From: Kribbella pratensis | GTDB taxonomy: Bacteria; Actinomycetota; Actinomycetes; Propionibacteriales; Kribbellaceae | NCBI RefSeq assembly: GCF_004366075.1 | Contig: NZ_SODU01000003.1 | Location: 62,001 to 126,000 of the forward strand | Reading direction: 5' to 3' | DNA: 64,000 bases | In this document: one piece after another, positions 1 to 8,194 of the stretch | Position numbering within the stretch: the first letter of the stretch is position 1 | Layout: each line of letters opens with the position of its first letter | Translations under genes and position numbers: made by a program | The notes under the pieces: model-generated | The model's input: the letters and a program-made list of their open reading frames with translations, nothing else | What the model was told of the DNA's origin: nothing | Databases searched by the model: none

Positions 1-241
1 TCCCACGCGCGCTACGCACGCTCCCACCCACACGGCGTCGACGGCCGGCGGGCGTCCCGCCATCGGCAGGGCGTCACGGGCCGCTGAGCCGGGGAAGGAC
101 GGGTCTCACGCGGCTGGGGAGACAACTCGCTGTGGTAATCTCGACGTCGCAGGCGCGGGTTCGAACCCGGTTGTAGGGCGCAGCGGCAGAGCAAGCCGAA
201 AGGGCAAGGCCCACCTACTTCACGACCGAAGAGGGAGCGCC

Positions 242-871
242 ATGCCCAAGCTAGAAACCTACAAGAAGCAGGCGAAACTGCTCGTTCGCTGGCACCGCGA
301 GGGAAACTTCTCGATCGGCGGTCGCATCCGACAGCTCGCGCGCTATCGCACGTTGTCCGACCGCGAAGCACTCGCGCTGAAGTTTCCCCTCACCGAAGCC
401 CAAGAGATCATCGCCCTCGAAGCGGGCAGCGCCAGCTGGGCCGAACTCAAGGCGAGCACGGAAGCGGCCCAGCCCAACGGCGAGCAGCCGCGGACTCAGG
501 ACACGGCAGTCGCCAGCGCCAAACCGGTGCTGTACGTCGCCGACGTCGACGCCTCGGCCGCGTTCTACCGCGACCAACTCGGCTTCCGGATCGACTTCTT
601 GCACGGCAACCCACCGTTCTACGGATCGGTGTCGCGCGACGGCGCGACCTTGCACCTGAAGCTCGTCCACGAGCCGGTGTTCGCGGCCGGTGCCGCGGAA
701 CGAGAAGGGCTCATCATGGCGTTCGTCGATATGCCGAACGTACGCGAGCTTTACGCGGAATATCGGGCCGCTGACGCCGAGATCGTGCAGAAGCTGACCA
801 AACAAGCGTGGGGCGGCACCGATTTCATCGTGCGCGACCCGGACGGCAACGCGATCACCTTCGTCGGCTGA
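242..871 (+). CDS. VOC/glyoxalase-superfamily protein with extra N-terminal helical domain
   Basis: A 209-residue protein in two parts. Residues 1-75 form a basic, probably helical module ending in a pattern of the type A-L-E-x-G-x-x-S-W-A-E-L-K, which I have seen in front of some glyoxalase-superfamily proteins. Residues about 95-207 are a VOC domain beginning KPVLYVADVDASAAFYRDQL and ending with the usual D-P-D-G-N strand. VOC proteins of this kind include bleomycin-type binding proteins and metal-dependent lyases; the substrate cannot be read from sequence. The ATG at 242 follows the ribosome-binding sequence GAGGGAG. The gene stands alone and converges on the riboflavin operon. Confidence 0.82.
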   Translation: MPKLETYKKQAKLLVRWHREGNFSIGGRIRQLARYRTLSDREALALKFPLTEAQEIIALEAGSASWAELKASTEAAQPNGEQPRTQDTAVASAKPVLYVADVDASAAFYRDQLGFRIDFLHGNPPFYGSVSRDGATLHLKLVHEPVFAAGAAEREGLIMAFVDMPNVRELYAEYRAADAEIVQKLTKQAWGGTDFIVRDPDGNAITFVG

Positions 872-958
872 GACCCGACGCGGCCGAGGCGCGCGCAGGC
901 TCGATATCCAGTCGCCGGTAGCACATCCATCTCATCGGGAGCGCTGGCCAAGTAGTCG

Positions 959-989
959 CCCGCGCGGCAGCGCGAACTCGCCGCGCGGG
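959..989. terminator. Convergent hairpin between VOC gene and ribH
   Basis: A perfect 10-bp stem (CCCGCGCGGC at 959-968 and its complement at 980-989) with an 11-nt loop lies six bases after the ribH stop and downstream of the VOC gene. It has no U-tract, as is common in high-GC actinomycetes. It probably ends the riboflavin transcript. Confidence 0.6.
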
Positions 990-994
990 ATGGA

Positions 995-1471
995 CTACGC
1001 GTTCAGTTGGCGGATGGCGGCCAGGGTGGACAGGGCTGCTTGGGTTGCTTCGTAGCCTTTGTCTTCGCGGCTGTCGGGGAGGCCGGCTCGGTCCAGGGCC
1101 TGGGGGTCGTTGTCGCAGGTGAGTACGCCGAAGCCGACGGGGACGCCCGTCGTGACGCCGACCTGCATGAGGCCGTCCGTGGCCGCCTGGCAGACGTATT
1201 CGAAGTGGGGAGTGTCGCCCCGGATCACCACACCGAGGGCGACCACCGCGTCGTACCCGGACTTTGCCGCATGCAACGACGCGACGGGAAGCTCGAACGA
1301 ACCGGGGACCCGGATGACGGTGTGGTCGGTGACGCCGGAGTCCTCCAGCGCGCGGAGGGCTCCGGCGAGCAGGCCGTCGGTGACCTTCGGGTGCCACTGG
1401 GCGGCGACGATCGCGACCCGGGCGTCCTCAACGCGGGTTACCTCGATGGTGGGTGCTCCACTGCCCGACAT
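995..1471 (-). CDS. ribH: 6,7-dimethyl-8-ribityllumazine synthase
   Basis: Condenses 3,4-dihydroxy-2-butanone 4-phosphate with 5-amino-6-ribitylaminouracil to give lumazine, the penultimate riboflavin step. The 158-residue length is normal. Visible family motifs are the RVPGSFELPVA substrate loop, ALGVVIRGDTPHFEYVC with the active-site His, and GVLTCDNDPQALDRAG. It is the last gene of the operon; its ATG overlaps the ribBA stop codon by one base, implying translational coupling. An FMN riboswitch upstream of ribD should control it. Confidence 0.97.
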   Translation of the reverse strand: MSGSGAPTIEVTRVEDARVAIVAAQWHPKVTDGLLAGALRALEDSGVTDHTVIRVPGSFELPVASLHAAKSGYDAVVALGVVIRGDTPHFEYVCQAATDGLMQVGVTTGVPVGFGVLTCDNDPQALDRAGLPDSREDKGYEATQAALSTLAAIRQLNA

Positions 1472-2709
1472 CAGCCGGCTCCGTTCTCTTCGGTCAGCAG
1501 GCCGCCCGGCAGGTGATGGCCCATTCGATCGCGCTTGGTGCGCAGGTACCGCAGGTTGTGCTCGGTCGGGTCGATGGAGATGCCCCGGCGCTCGACCACG
1601 TCGATGCCGTACCCCTGCACGCCCGCGAGCTTGTCGGGGTTGTTGGTCAGCAACCGCACTTCCTTGACGCCAAGATCGGCCAGGATCTGCGCACCGGTCC
1701 CGTAGTCGCGCGCGTCCGCCGGCAACCCGAGGTCCAGGTTCGCGTCGACCGTGTCCCGGCCCGCGTCCTGCAGCTCGTACGCCTGCAGCTTGTGCAGCAG
1801 CCCGATCCCGCGCCCCTCATGACCGCGCAGGTACACCACGACACCGCCCTCGGCCGCGACCTGCCGCATCGCCTCGTCCAGCTGCGGCCCGCAGTCACAG
1901 CGCAGCGACCCGAACACATCACCGGTCAGGCACTCCGAGTGCAATCGGACCAAAACAGGCCCATCATCCAGCGAGCCGCGCACCAGTGCGAGCTGCTCCG
2001 ACCCGTCCACCGTGTTGCGGTAGCCGTGCGCAACAAAATCGCCGTACTGCGTCGGCAGCGTCGTCGTCGCGACCTTCTGGATCTGGGATTCGGTACGGCG
2101 CCGGTACCGGATCAGGTCGTCGATCGACACCAGGACCAGCCCGTGCTCGTCCGCGAACGTCCGCAGGTCGAGCCCGCGCTTCATCGTCCCGTCGTCGTTC
2201 ACCAGCTCCGAGATCACCGCGGCCGGCGTCAGCCCGGCCATCCGCGCCAGGTCGATCGACGCCTCGGTGTGCCCGGGGCGGACCAGCACGCCGCCTTCGC
2301 GACCGCGCAACGGGAACACGTGTCCCGGCTGCACCAGGTCGTACGGCTCCGAGGCCGAATCGGTCAGCACCCGGATCGTCCGCGCCCGGTCGGCGGCCGA
2401 GATCCCGGTGGAGATCCCGTCCCGCGCGTCGACGGAGATCGTGTACGCCGTCCGCATCCGCTCCCGGTTGTGCGGCGTCATCAACGGGATCCCGAGCCGG
2501 TCGAGCTCCGCGCCCTCCATCGGCACGCACACCACGCCGGAGCTGTACCGGATCAGGAAGGCCAGCAGCTCCGGCGTCGCCTTGGACGCGGCGAAGATCA
2601 GGTCGCCCTCGTTCTCGCGGTCCTCGTCGTCGACCACGATCACCGGCCGGCCGGCGCGGATCTCGTCGATCGCGTGCTCGATCGTGTCGAGCTTCAGTAC
2701 GTCGCCCAT
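1471..2709 (-). CDS. ribBA: Bifunctional DHBP synthase / GTP cyclohydrolase II
   Basis: A 412-residue fusion supplying both starting materials of riboflavin synthesis. The N-terminal half (about 1-205) is 3,4-dihydroxy-2-butanone-4-phosphate synthase, with the acidic motif DDEDRENEGDL and the conserved RPGHVFPLRGREGGVL. The C-terminal half (about 210-400) is GTP cyclohydrolase II, with the zinc cysteines in HSECLTGDVFGSLRCDCG and the arginine motif LRGHEGRGIGL. Both halves look intact, so both activities are expected. The ATG sits directly against the stop of ribM; gene order ribE-ribM-ribBA-ribH matches that of Streptomyces relatives. Confidence 0.97.
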   Translation of the reverse strand: MGDVLKLDTIEHAIDEIRAGRPVIVVDDEDRENEGDLIFAASKATPELLAFLIRYSSGVVCVPMEGAELDRLGIPLMTPHNRERMRTAYTISVDARDGISTGISAADRARTIRVLTDSASEPYDLVQPGHVFPLRGREGGVLVRPGHTEASIDLARMAGLTPAAVISELVNDDGTMKRGLDLRTFADEHGLVLVSIDDLIRYRRRTESQIQKVATTTLPTQYGDFVAHGYRNTVDGSEQLALVRGSLDDGPVLVRLHSECLTGDVFGSLRCDCGPQLDEAMRQVAAEGGVVVYLRGHEGRGIGLLHKLQAYELQDAGRDTVDANLDLGLPADARDYGTGAQILADLGVKEVRLLTNNPDKLAGVQGYGIDVVERRGISIDPTEHNLRYLRTKRDRMGHHLPGGLLTEENGAG

Positions 2710-3384
2710 CTAACCCACCACCACAGGCTCAGGAGCTTGGACCCGCTCACGGTTCTGGATCTTCCACCACGACACGAACCCGACGACGCAGAACAGCCCG
2801 TACACGATGTACATCGTCGCCGACGGGTAGAACCCTGCCTTCACCAGCAGCGGTACGCCGACCACGTCGACAGCGATCCAGATCAGCCAGAACTCGACGA
2901 AGCCACGCGCCATCCCGTACGTCGCCAGGATCGACCCTGTGAGGATCCACGCGTCCCACTGCGGGCCCCACGATCCGAGCTCACGCAGCACGAAGTACGA
3001 GATCGCGTACAGGACCACCGCGATGCCGCCGAGCTCGAGCCGCTCGCGGGCGGTCGCCCAACGCGGCTGGACGCCCGTGGCGGCGCCGCCGTGCCGGGTC
3101 TGGTACCAGCGGTACCACCCGTAGAGGCTGACGATCGCGAAGAACACCTGGCGGCCGGCCTGCCCCCAGAGGTCCTTGTCCTGCGGGGTGTCGAAGATCC
3201 CGCCGACGAAGACGGTGAACAGCAGGACGTTGCCGACGATGCCGACCGGCCACGCCGACACCAGCCGGCGCATGCCGAAGAGTGCACTGGCCAGACCGAA
3301 CACGTTGCCGACGATCTCCCGGACCAGGACCTCCGACCCGGCGATCGTCACCGTGGAGTGCAACAGCCAGTCGATCGGGTTCAC
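2710..3384 (-). CDS. ribM: PnuC-family vitamin transporter, probably riboflavin transporter RibM/PnuX
   Basis: A 224-residue membrane protein of the PnuC fold, with about seven hydrophobic helices and the family-typical W-rich segments (SLYGWYRWYQ near residue 95). PnuC relatives import nicotinamide riboside, but those inside actinobacterial rib operons (RibM/PnuX) take up riboflavin, and position decides the call here. The GTG start is chosen because it overlaps the ribE stop by four bases; an in-frame open region continues far upstream through ribE and ribD antisense codons and is not real. It should share the FMN riboswitch. Confidence 0.88.
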   Translation of the reverse strand: MNPIDWLLHSTVTIAGSEVLVREIVGNVFGLASALFGMRRLVSAWPVGIVGNVLLFTVFVGGIFDTPQDKDLWGQAGRQVFFAIVSLYGWYRWYQTRHGGAATGVQPRWATARERLELGGIAVVLYAISYFVLRELGSWGPQWDAWILTGSILATYGMARGFVEFWLIWIAVDVVGVPLLVKAGFYPSATMYIVYGLFCVVGFVSWWKIQNRERVQAPEPVVVG

Positions 3385-4112
3385 CGCACGCCTCCGTTGT
3401 CCGTCACGATGTTGTCCTTGACGATGCTGTCCTTCACGATGCTGTCTTTCACGACGCTGTCCTTCACGACGCTGTCCTTCACGACGCTGTCCTTCACGAC
3501 GCTGTCCTTCACGTTGCCTGCCGTCAGAAGTCTTTCGACGTACTTCGCGATCACGTCCACCTCGAGGTTGACGGTGTCGCCGACCGAGTTCCCGCCCAGC
3601 ACGGTCAGCTCCAGCGTGGTCGGGATCAGGCTGACCCCGAACGTCCCGGACGCGTCGTCGACATCGGTCACGGTCAGCGAGACCCCGTCGATCGCGATCG
3701 AGCCCTTCTCGGCGACATACTTGAGGATCTCCGGGGACGTCGCGATCCGGACGTCCTCCCAGTGCTCCCCCGGCGTCCGGCCGGCGATCGTGCCGGTGCC
3801 GTCGACGTGGCCCTGGACGATGTGCCCGCCGAGCCGCTCGTGCGCGGCGACGGCCCGCTCGAGGTTGACCGGCGAGCCCTTCTGCAGACCGCCGAGGCTG
3901 GTCCGCTGCAGCGTCTCGCGCATCACATCCGCGGTGAACAGGCCGCCGCCGTACTCCACCACCGTCAGGCAACAGCCGTTGACCGCGATCGAGGCGCCGT
4001 GCGCGGCGTCCTCGGTCACCTTCGGTCCGCGGATGGTGAGCCGCGCGGCGTCGCCGTCGAGCAGGTCCAGGGACTCGACGGTGCCGAGTTCTTCGATGAT
4101 GCCGGTGAACAT
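3381..4112 (-). CDS. ribE: Riboflavin synthase alpha subunit with C-terminal pentapeptide-repeat tail
   Basis: Catalyses dismutation of two lumazine molecules to riboflavin. Residues 1 to about 200 carry the two lumazine-binding repeats: MFTGIIEELG at the start, the second half with VQGHVDGTG, and the core NGCCLTVV and DGVSLTVTDV segments. Usual family length is about 200-215; this protein has 243 because a tail of eight V-K-D-S-V-type pentapeptides follows the folded domain, encoded by near-perfect 15-bp tandem repeats. Start ATG at 4112 abuts the ribD stop; the stop overlaps the ribM GTG. Confidence 0.95.
   Translation of the reverse strand: MFTGIIEELGTVESLDLLDGDAARLTIRGPKVTEDAAHGASIAVNGCCLTVVEYGGGLFTADVMRETLQRTSLGGLQKGSPVNLERAVAAHERLGGHIVQGHVDGTGTIAGRTPGEHWEDVRIATSPEILKYVAEKGSIAIDGVSLTVTDVDDASGTFGVSLIPTTLELTVLGGNSVGDTVNLEVDVIAKYVERLLTAGNVKDSVVKDSVVKDSVVKDSVVKDSIVKDSIVKDNIVTDNGGVR
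3408..3512 (-). repeat. 15-bp tandem repeat encoding the RibE tail
   Basis: Seven consecutive 15-bp units with consensus GACGCTGTCCTTCAC on the plus strand. The four units nearest 3512 are identical and the others differ by one to three bases. Read on the minus strand they encode V-V-K-D-S pentads. Because the unit is a multiple of three, copy-number changes would keep the reading frame. Confidence 0.95.
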
Positions 4113-5141
4113 CTACTTTCCTCCCAGAGGAACCAGGGTCAGCCGGACGTCGTCGCCCAGGCGGGTGACGTCCGCTAGCTTGAACCGCCGCAGGTGGTCG
4201 ATCGATTCCGCGCCGAGGTCGCCGACCGCGCCGTACCCGGAACCGAGGACGGCCGGGGCCACGTACGCGACGATCTGGTCGACGAGCCCGGCGCGCAGGA
4301 ACGCGGCGGCCAGGGTCGGGCCGCCTTCGAGCCAGAGGTGCCGGATCTGCAGATCGTCCAGCTGCCGGAGCACCTCGGCGGGATCGTGGGTCGGCAGCAG
4401 CAACGTCTCCGCACGGTCGTTGCGGACCCGCGCGGTGGGTGGGATCTCCCGGTCGCCGACGACCACCCGCAACGGCTGCCGCGCCGCGGGTACGTCGTTC
4501 TCGTCGCGAACCGTCAGCTCGGGGTCGTCGACCAGCACCGTCTGGGTACCGACGGCAATCGCATCGCACTCGGCCCGTTGCCGGTGTACGTCGGCGCGTG
4601 CGATCGGCCCCGTGATCCATTTACTGCTCCGGTCCGGGGCCGCGGACCGCCCGTCGAGCGTGGTCGCGAACTTCCAGGTGACGAACGGCCGACCCGTCCG
4701 GATGCTGTGCAACCAGACCTGGTTGACCGCCTCCGCCTCGGTCTGCAGGACGCCCTGTACGACGTCGATGTTCTTGTTCCGCAGCTTGTCGGCGCCCCCG
4801 GAAGCGGTCCGGTTCGGATCGGGTACGGCGTACACGACCCGGGCGACCTCGGCCTCGATCAGGGCGTCCGCGCACGGTCCGGTCCGGCCGGTGTGGTTGC
4901 ACGGCTCGAGCGTGACGTACGCCGTACCGCCGCGGGCTCGTGCCCCGGCCATCCGGAGCGCCTCGACCTCGGCATGCGGGCCGCCGGCAACGGCATGGAA
5001 GCCCTCGCCCACCGGATGCCCGTCGCGGCCGGTGATCACGCACCCGACCACCGGGTTCGGATGGGTGCTGCCGGTACCTCTCGCAGCCAACTCGACAGCA
5101 CGCCGCATCCAGGCGATGTCGATCGGCGACGCGTCGTTCAC
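4113..5141 (-). CDS. ribD: Bifunctional diaminohydroxyphosphoribosylaminopyrimidine deaminase / 5-amino-6-(5-phosphoribosylamino)uracil reductase
   Basis: Second and third steps of riboflavin synthesis. The N-terminal deaminase domain (about 10-150) shows the zinc-binding signature HAEVEAL followed by PCNHTGRTGPC. The C-terminal reductase domain (about 165-340) holds the TLDGRSA and LWLEGGPTLAAAFL segments that bind NADPH and substrate. Length 342 is normal. The GTG start at 5141 follows a GAGGGG-type ribosome-binding site; longer in-frame versions would run into the riboswitch leader. First gene of the operon and the direct target of the FMN riboswitch. Confidence 0.96.
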   Translation of the reverse strand: MNDASPIDIAWMRRAVELAARGTGSTHPNPVVGCVITGRDGHPVGEGFHAVAGGPHAEVEALRMAGARARGGTAYVTLEPCNHTGRTGPCADALIEAEVARVVYAVPDPNRTASGGADKLRNKNIDVVQGVLQTEAEAVNQVWLHSIRTGRPFVTWKFATTLDGRSAAPDRSSKWITGPIARADVHRQRAECDAIAVGTQTVLVDDPELTVRDENDVPAARQPLRVVVGDREIPPTARVRNDRAETLLLPTHDPAEVLRQLDDLQIRHLWLEGGPTLAAAFLRAGLVDQIVAYVAPAVLGSGYGAVGDLGAESIDHLRRFKLADVTRLGDDVRLTLVPLGGK

Positions 5142-5331
5142 TTCTCGGGCCCCTCGTCGTCACGGACGCACTCCGGGGCCTCGACCGGCACGTCTGCTCC
5201 GTCGCCCTCACCGTCCGGACCTCTCGTCCGGCCCGGTCTCGCGGTCCGTCGCCGGACCTCTCGCCGCCGCGTCCCGTGGGCTGTGCAGTCCACGCTCCGC
5301 GCCGTCGGGCGCCAGAGCACACCCGCCGACC

Positions 5332-5461
5332 GCGTGCGCCTCCCATCCGGACTTTCACCGTCGGTCCTGGAATTCCACCAGGTCAACCGATCGCCGAACC
5401 GCAGCGACCGGGTCGCGGACTGTAACCGCCGGCTCGGAATTACACCGACCCCGGAGCACGC
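5332..5461 (-). ncRNA. FMN riboswitch (RFN element)
   Basis: Upstream of ribD the minus strand reads through the RFN core: GTGTAATTCCGAGCCGGCGG, then TTACAGTCCGCGACCC, then CCTGGTGGAATTCCAGGACC and GACGGTGAAAGTCCGGATGG. The closing P1 helix pairs GCGTGC (5456-5461) with GCACGC (5332-5337). The aptamer lies about 190 nt before the ribD GTG, leaving room for an expression platform. FMN binding would repress ribD-ribE-ribM-ribBA-ribH. A small extra hairpin (CGAGTG/CACTCG) directly precedes P1. Confidence 0.93.
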
Positions 5462-5560
5462 GAGTGGGTTCACTCGTGCTTCAAGTATGCCCCTCCCCGC
5501 AACCCGCACCACGACCCAGGTCACATCGTGAGCCCATCCGCCCGACAAGGAACATGCCGC

Positions 5561-5598
5561 GGGGACTGGGAACAGGGTATTTCCTGTTCCCAGTCCCC
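5561..5598. repeat. Perfect 16-bp hairpin in divergent intergenic region (family 3, copy 1)
   Basis: Arms GGGGACTGGGAACAGG (5561-5576) and its exact complement (5583-5598) flank the loop GTATTT. A further copy of part of the right arm, TTCCCAGTCCC, follows at about 5605-5615. The two flanking transcription units diverge, so this is unlikely to be a simple terminator. A related hairpin with the same loop region occurs at 20640-20677. Confidence 0.8.
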
Positions 5599-5777
5599 AC
5601 GGGGGGTTCCCAGTCCCGATCCACCGCGGCCGGGAGCCCCCGATATAGCACGATTTGAGTAGACATTCGGCGCTGTCTCAGGCTTCGTCGGCGGGGAATG
5701 CGGGTCGCTCGGCTGGTGTTGGCTTGCTCCGGCGGGGCGAACCGTCCTGCCTTCGTTGACGTTGTGAGGAGACAGTT

Positions 5778-6629
5778 GTGCGCGCGTTCGGCGCTTTTCG
5801 GCGGGTTGTCGCAGTGGTCGGGGCCATCACCTTGGCGAGCGCGATGGTTGCCTGTGGCAGCAATCAGGACAAGTCCGCGGGCGGCGAGGATCTGGGGCTG
5901 ATGTCGGCGGGGACGCTGCGGATCGGGACCCTGACCGACGCACCGCCGAACGTCTACGTGAAGGACGGGAAGTTCACCGGTTTCGACAACGACCTGATCA
6001 CCGCGGTCGCGGCGAAGCTGAACCTGAAGCCGGAGTTCGTCGGGACCGACTTCTCCGCGCTGCTGTCGCAGGTGAACGGCGGCCAGTTCGACCTCGGGAG
6101 CTCGTCGATCACGGTCACCGAGGCCCGCAAGAAGACGGTTGCGTTCAGCAACGGGTACGACTTCGGCTACCTCGGCCTGAACACCACCAAGAGCTCCGGA
6201 ATCACGTCGTTCGACCAGCTCACCGGCAAGCGCGTCGTGGTCGTCCAGGGCACCGTCCAGGACGACTACGCCACGCAGAAGAACCTGAACCCGGTCCGCG
6301 TCCCGAACTACAACGCCGCGCTCGGCCAGGTCAAGGCCGGTACGGCGGACGCCTGGGTCTCGCCCGCCGAGATCGGCGAGAAGATGGCGAAGGAGCAGGG
6401 CGGCGGCACGGTGATCCTGGCCGCGAAGGAGCTGAGTGACGCGCCGATGGCGTTCGCAGTGGCGAAGAGCAACGACAAGCTCCGCGAAGCCGTGAACAAG
6501 GCGCTCGACGAGGTGATCGCCGACGGCACCTGGACCAAGCTGGTCGAGCAGTACTACCCGGGCCGCGCCGTACCGGCGAACTTCAAGCCGGGCAGCGGAT
6601 CGGTCAAGTTCACGGCTCCCAAAGCCTGA
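5778..6629 (+). CDS. Polar amino acid ABC transporter, substrate-binding lipoprotein
   Basis: A 283-residue extracytoplasmic binding protein. The N-terminus has basic residues, a hydrophobic stretch and a lipobox ending MVAC at Cys26, so it should be lipid-anchored. The mature part follows the family-3 (glutamine/histidine-binding) pattern, e.g. GTLRIGTLTDAPPNVYVKDG, FTGFDNDLITAVAAKLNL and QVNGGQFDLGSSSITVTEAR. It delivers a polar amino acid to the permease and ATPase encoded next; the exact ligand is not readable. The GTG at 5778 was chosen to include the signal peptide. Its stop overlaps the next ATG. Confidence 0.92.
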   Translation: MRAFGAFRRVVAVVGAITLASAMVACGSNQDKSAGGEDLGLMSAGTLRIGTLTDAPPNVYVKDGKFTGFDNDLITAVAAKLNLKPEFVGTDFSALLSQVNGGQFDLGSSSITVTEARKKTVAFSNGYDFGYLGLNTTKSSGITSFDQLTGKRVVVVQGTVQDDYATQKNLNPVRVPNYNAALGQVKAGTADAWVSPAEIGEKMAKEQGGGTVILAAKELSDAPMAFAVAKSNDKLREAVNKALDEVIADGTWTKLVEQYYPGRAVPANFKPGSGSVKFTAPKA

Positions 6630-7384
6630 TGGACATCTGGTCCACCCTGAGTGACACCTTCCTCGACTGGGAGTCGATGAAGGCGGTCCTGCCCGAGATG
6701 CTGAAGGTAGGACTGGTCAACACGCTGATTCTGGCGGCCGCCTCGGTCGTGCTGGGCACCCTGCTCGGTATGATCGTGGCGGTCCTCGCCCTGTCCAGCA
6801 AGCGCTGGCTGCGCTGGCCGGCGAAGATCTACACCGACATCTTCCGCGGCCTGCCCGCGATCCTGACCATCCTACTGATCGGCCAGGGCCTGTCCCCGAT
6901 CACCCGGCACTGGTGGGGCCCGAACCCGTACCCGCTCGGCATCCTCGCGCTCTCGCTGATCGCCGCGGCGTACATCGGCGAGATCTTCCGTTCCGGCATC
7001 CAGAGCGTGGAGAAGGGGCAGCTCGAGGCCGCCCGTGCGCTGGGCTTCAGTTACACGAGCGGCATGCGGCTGGTCGTCATTCCGCAAGGGGTACGGCGGG
7101 TTCTGCCGGCGCTGGTGAACCAGTTCATCGCGCTCGTGAAGGAGTCGAGCCTGGTGTACTTCCTCGGCCTGCTGGCGAGCCAGCGGGAACTGTTCCGGAT
7201 CGGTCAGGACGCTGCCGCGACCAACGGAAACCTGTCCCCGTTGCTGCTCGCGGGCATCTTCTACCTGCTGATCACGGTCCCGCTGACGCACTTGGTGAAC
7301 CACTTCGACAAGCGGCTGCGTGAAGGACGACCGGTCGAGTCGGAGGACGTAGAACTGGAGGAGCTCGCGCATGCGAACCGTTGA
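6629..7384 (+). CDS. Polar amino acid ABC transporter permease (HisM/GlnP type)
   Basis: A 251-residue inner-membrane permease with about five transmembrane helices. It carries the family EAA loop as QLEAARALGFSYTSGMRLVV followed by IPQGVRRVLPALVNQFI, the segment that docks on the ATPase. The ATG overlaps the TGA of the binding-protein gene and its end overlaps the ATPase gene by 14 bp, so the three form one tightly coupled operon. Only one permease is encoded, so a homodimer is expected. Confidence 0.93.
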   Translation: MDIWSTLSDTFLDWESMKAVLPEMLKVGLVNTLILAAASVVLGTLLGMIVAVLALSSKRWLRWPAKIYTDIFRGLPAILTILLIGQGLSPITRHWWGPNPYPLGILALSLIAAAYIGEIFRSGIQSVEKGQLEAARALGFSYTSGMRLVVIPQGVRRVLPALVNQFIALVKESSLVYFLGLLASQRELFRIGQDAAATNGNLSPLLLAGIFYLLITVPLTHLVNHFDKRLREGRPVESEDVELEELAHANR

Positions 7385-8108
7385 GGCAGCGAGCCTGGAG
7401 GTGAGCGGTGTCGAGCTCGCCTTCGGCAGCAACAAGGTGCTGCGCGGCGTCGATCTCGCCGTACCTGCGGGGCAGACCGCGTGCGTGATCGGCCCGTCGG
7501 GGTCAGGGAAGTCGACGCTGCTGCGTGCGATCAACCGGCTGCTCGAACCGGACGCGGGTGATGTGAAGCTCGGCGGCGAGTCGGTACTGCGGGGCGATGC
7601 CGACGTACTGCGACGACGCATCGGCATGGTGTTCCAGCACTTCAACCTGTTCCCGCACAAGAGCGTGCTCGACAACATCACGCTTCCGCTGCGCAAGATC
7701 AAGAAGCTCGACGCCGAGGCGGCACAGGCGGCGGCCCGCGCGCAGCTCGAGTTGGTCGGCCTGGCGCACAAGGCCGGAGCGCGACCCGGGAACCTGTCCG
7801 GCGGTCAGCAGCAGCGGGTCGCGATCGCGCGGGCGCTGGCGATGGAGCCCGAGGTGATGCTGTTCGACGAAGCCACGTCGGCGCTCGATCCCGAGCTGGT
7901 CAAGGGCGTGCTGTCGCTGATGGCGGACCTCGCCGAGGCCGGGATGACGATGGTCGTGGTCACCCACGAGATGGGGTTCGCCCGCGAGGTCGCCGACCAG
8001 GTGGCCTTCATGGACCACGGCGTCGTCGTCGAGTCCGGCGTACCCGAACAGATCTTCGACGCCGCCGAGTCGGCTCGGTTGCGCCAGTTCCTCTCCCAGG
8101 TGCTCTGA
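7371..8108 (+). CDS. Polar amino acid ABC transporter ATP-binding protein
   Basis: A 245-residue ATPase energising the importer. Walker A is GPSGSGKS at about residues 41-48, the Q-loop sits in GMVFQHFNLFPHKSVLDN, the signature is LSGGQQQRVAIARAL, Walker B is VMLFDEATSALDPE, and the H-loop is VVVTHEMGFA. The FNLFPH segment is typical of the GlnQ/HisP group. It is the third and last gene of the operon that starts at 5778. Confidence 0.95.
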   Translation: MRTVEAASLEVSGVELAFGSNKVLRGVDLAVPAGQTACVIGPSGSGKSTLLRAINRLLEPDAGDVKLGGESVLRGDADVLRRRIGMVFQHFNLFPHKSVLDNITLPLRKIKKLDAEAAQAAARAQLELVGLAHKAGARPGNLSGGQQQRVAIARALAMEPEVMLFDEATSALDPELVKGVLSLMADLAEAGMTMVVVTHEMGFAREVADQVAFMDHGVVVESGVPEQIFDAAESARLRQFLSQVL

Positions 8109-8194
8109 GACCCGTCCAGCCCTGGCCCCAAGAGTCATCTGGGCGCACGATGGAACAACCCCGTTCGGGGGTGGAGCAGCAACTGGGGGTAGTC

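Noticed and set aside
140..180. GGTTCGAACCC with GTCGCAGG before it, resembling the T-arm and variable loop of a tRNA
   Set aside because: The flanking bases do not pair into a five-base T-stem, and neither acceptor nor anticodon stem can be built on either strand. A truncated tRNA cannot be excluded, but I cannot support one.
2710..4620. Apparent fusion of a long N-terminal region with RibM on the minus strand
   Set aside because: The part beyond 3384 is out-of-frame ribE and ribD; the GTG overlapping the ribE stop is the natural ribM start.
1453..5658. Very long open frame (about 1400 codons) on the plus strand over the riboflavin operon
   Set aside because: It is the antisense of ribBA, ribM, ribE and ribD, whose catalytic motifs are all on the minus strand. 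Its translation is Arg/Pro/His-rich with no domain.
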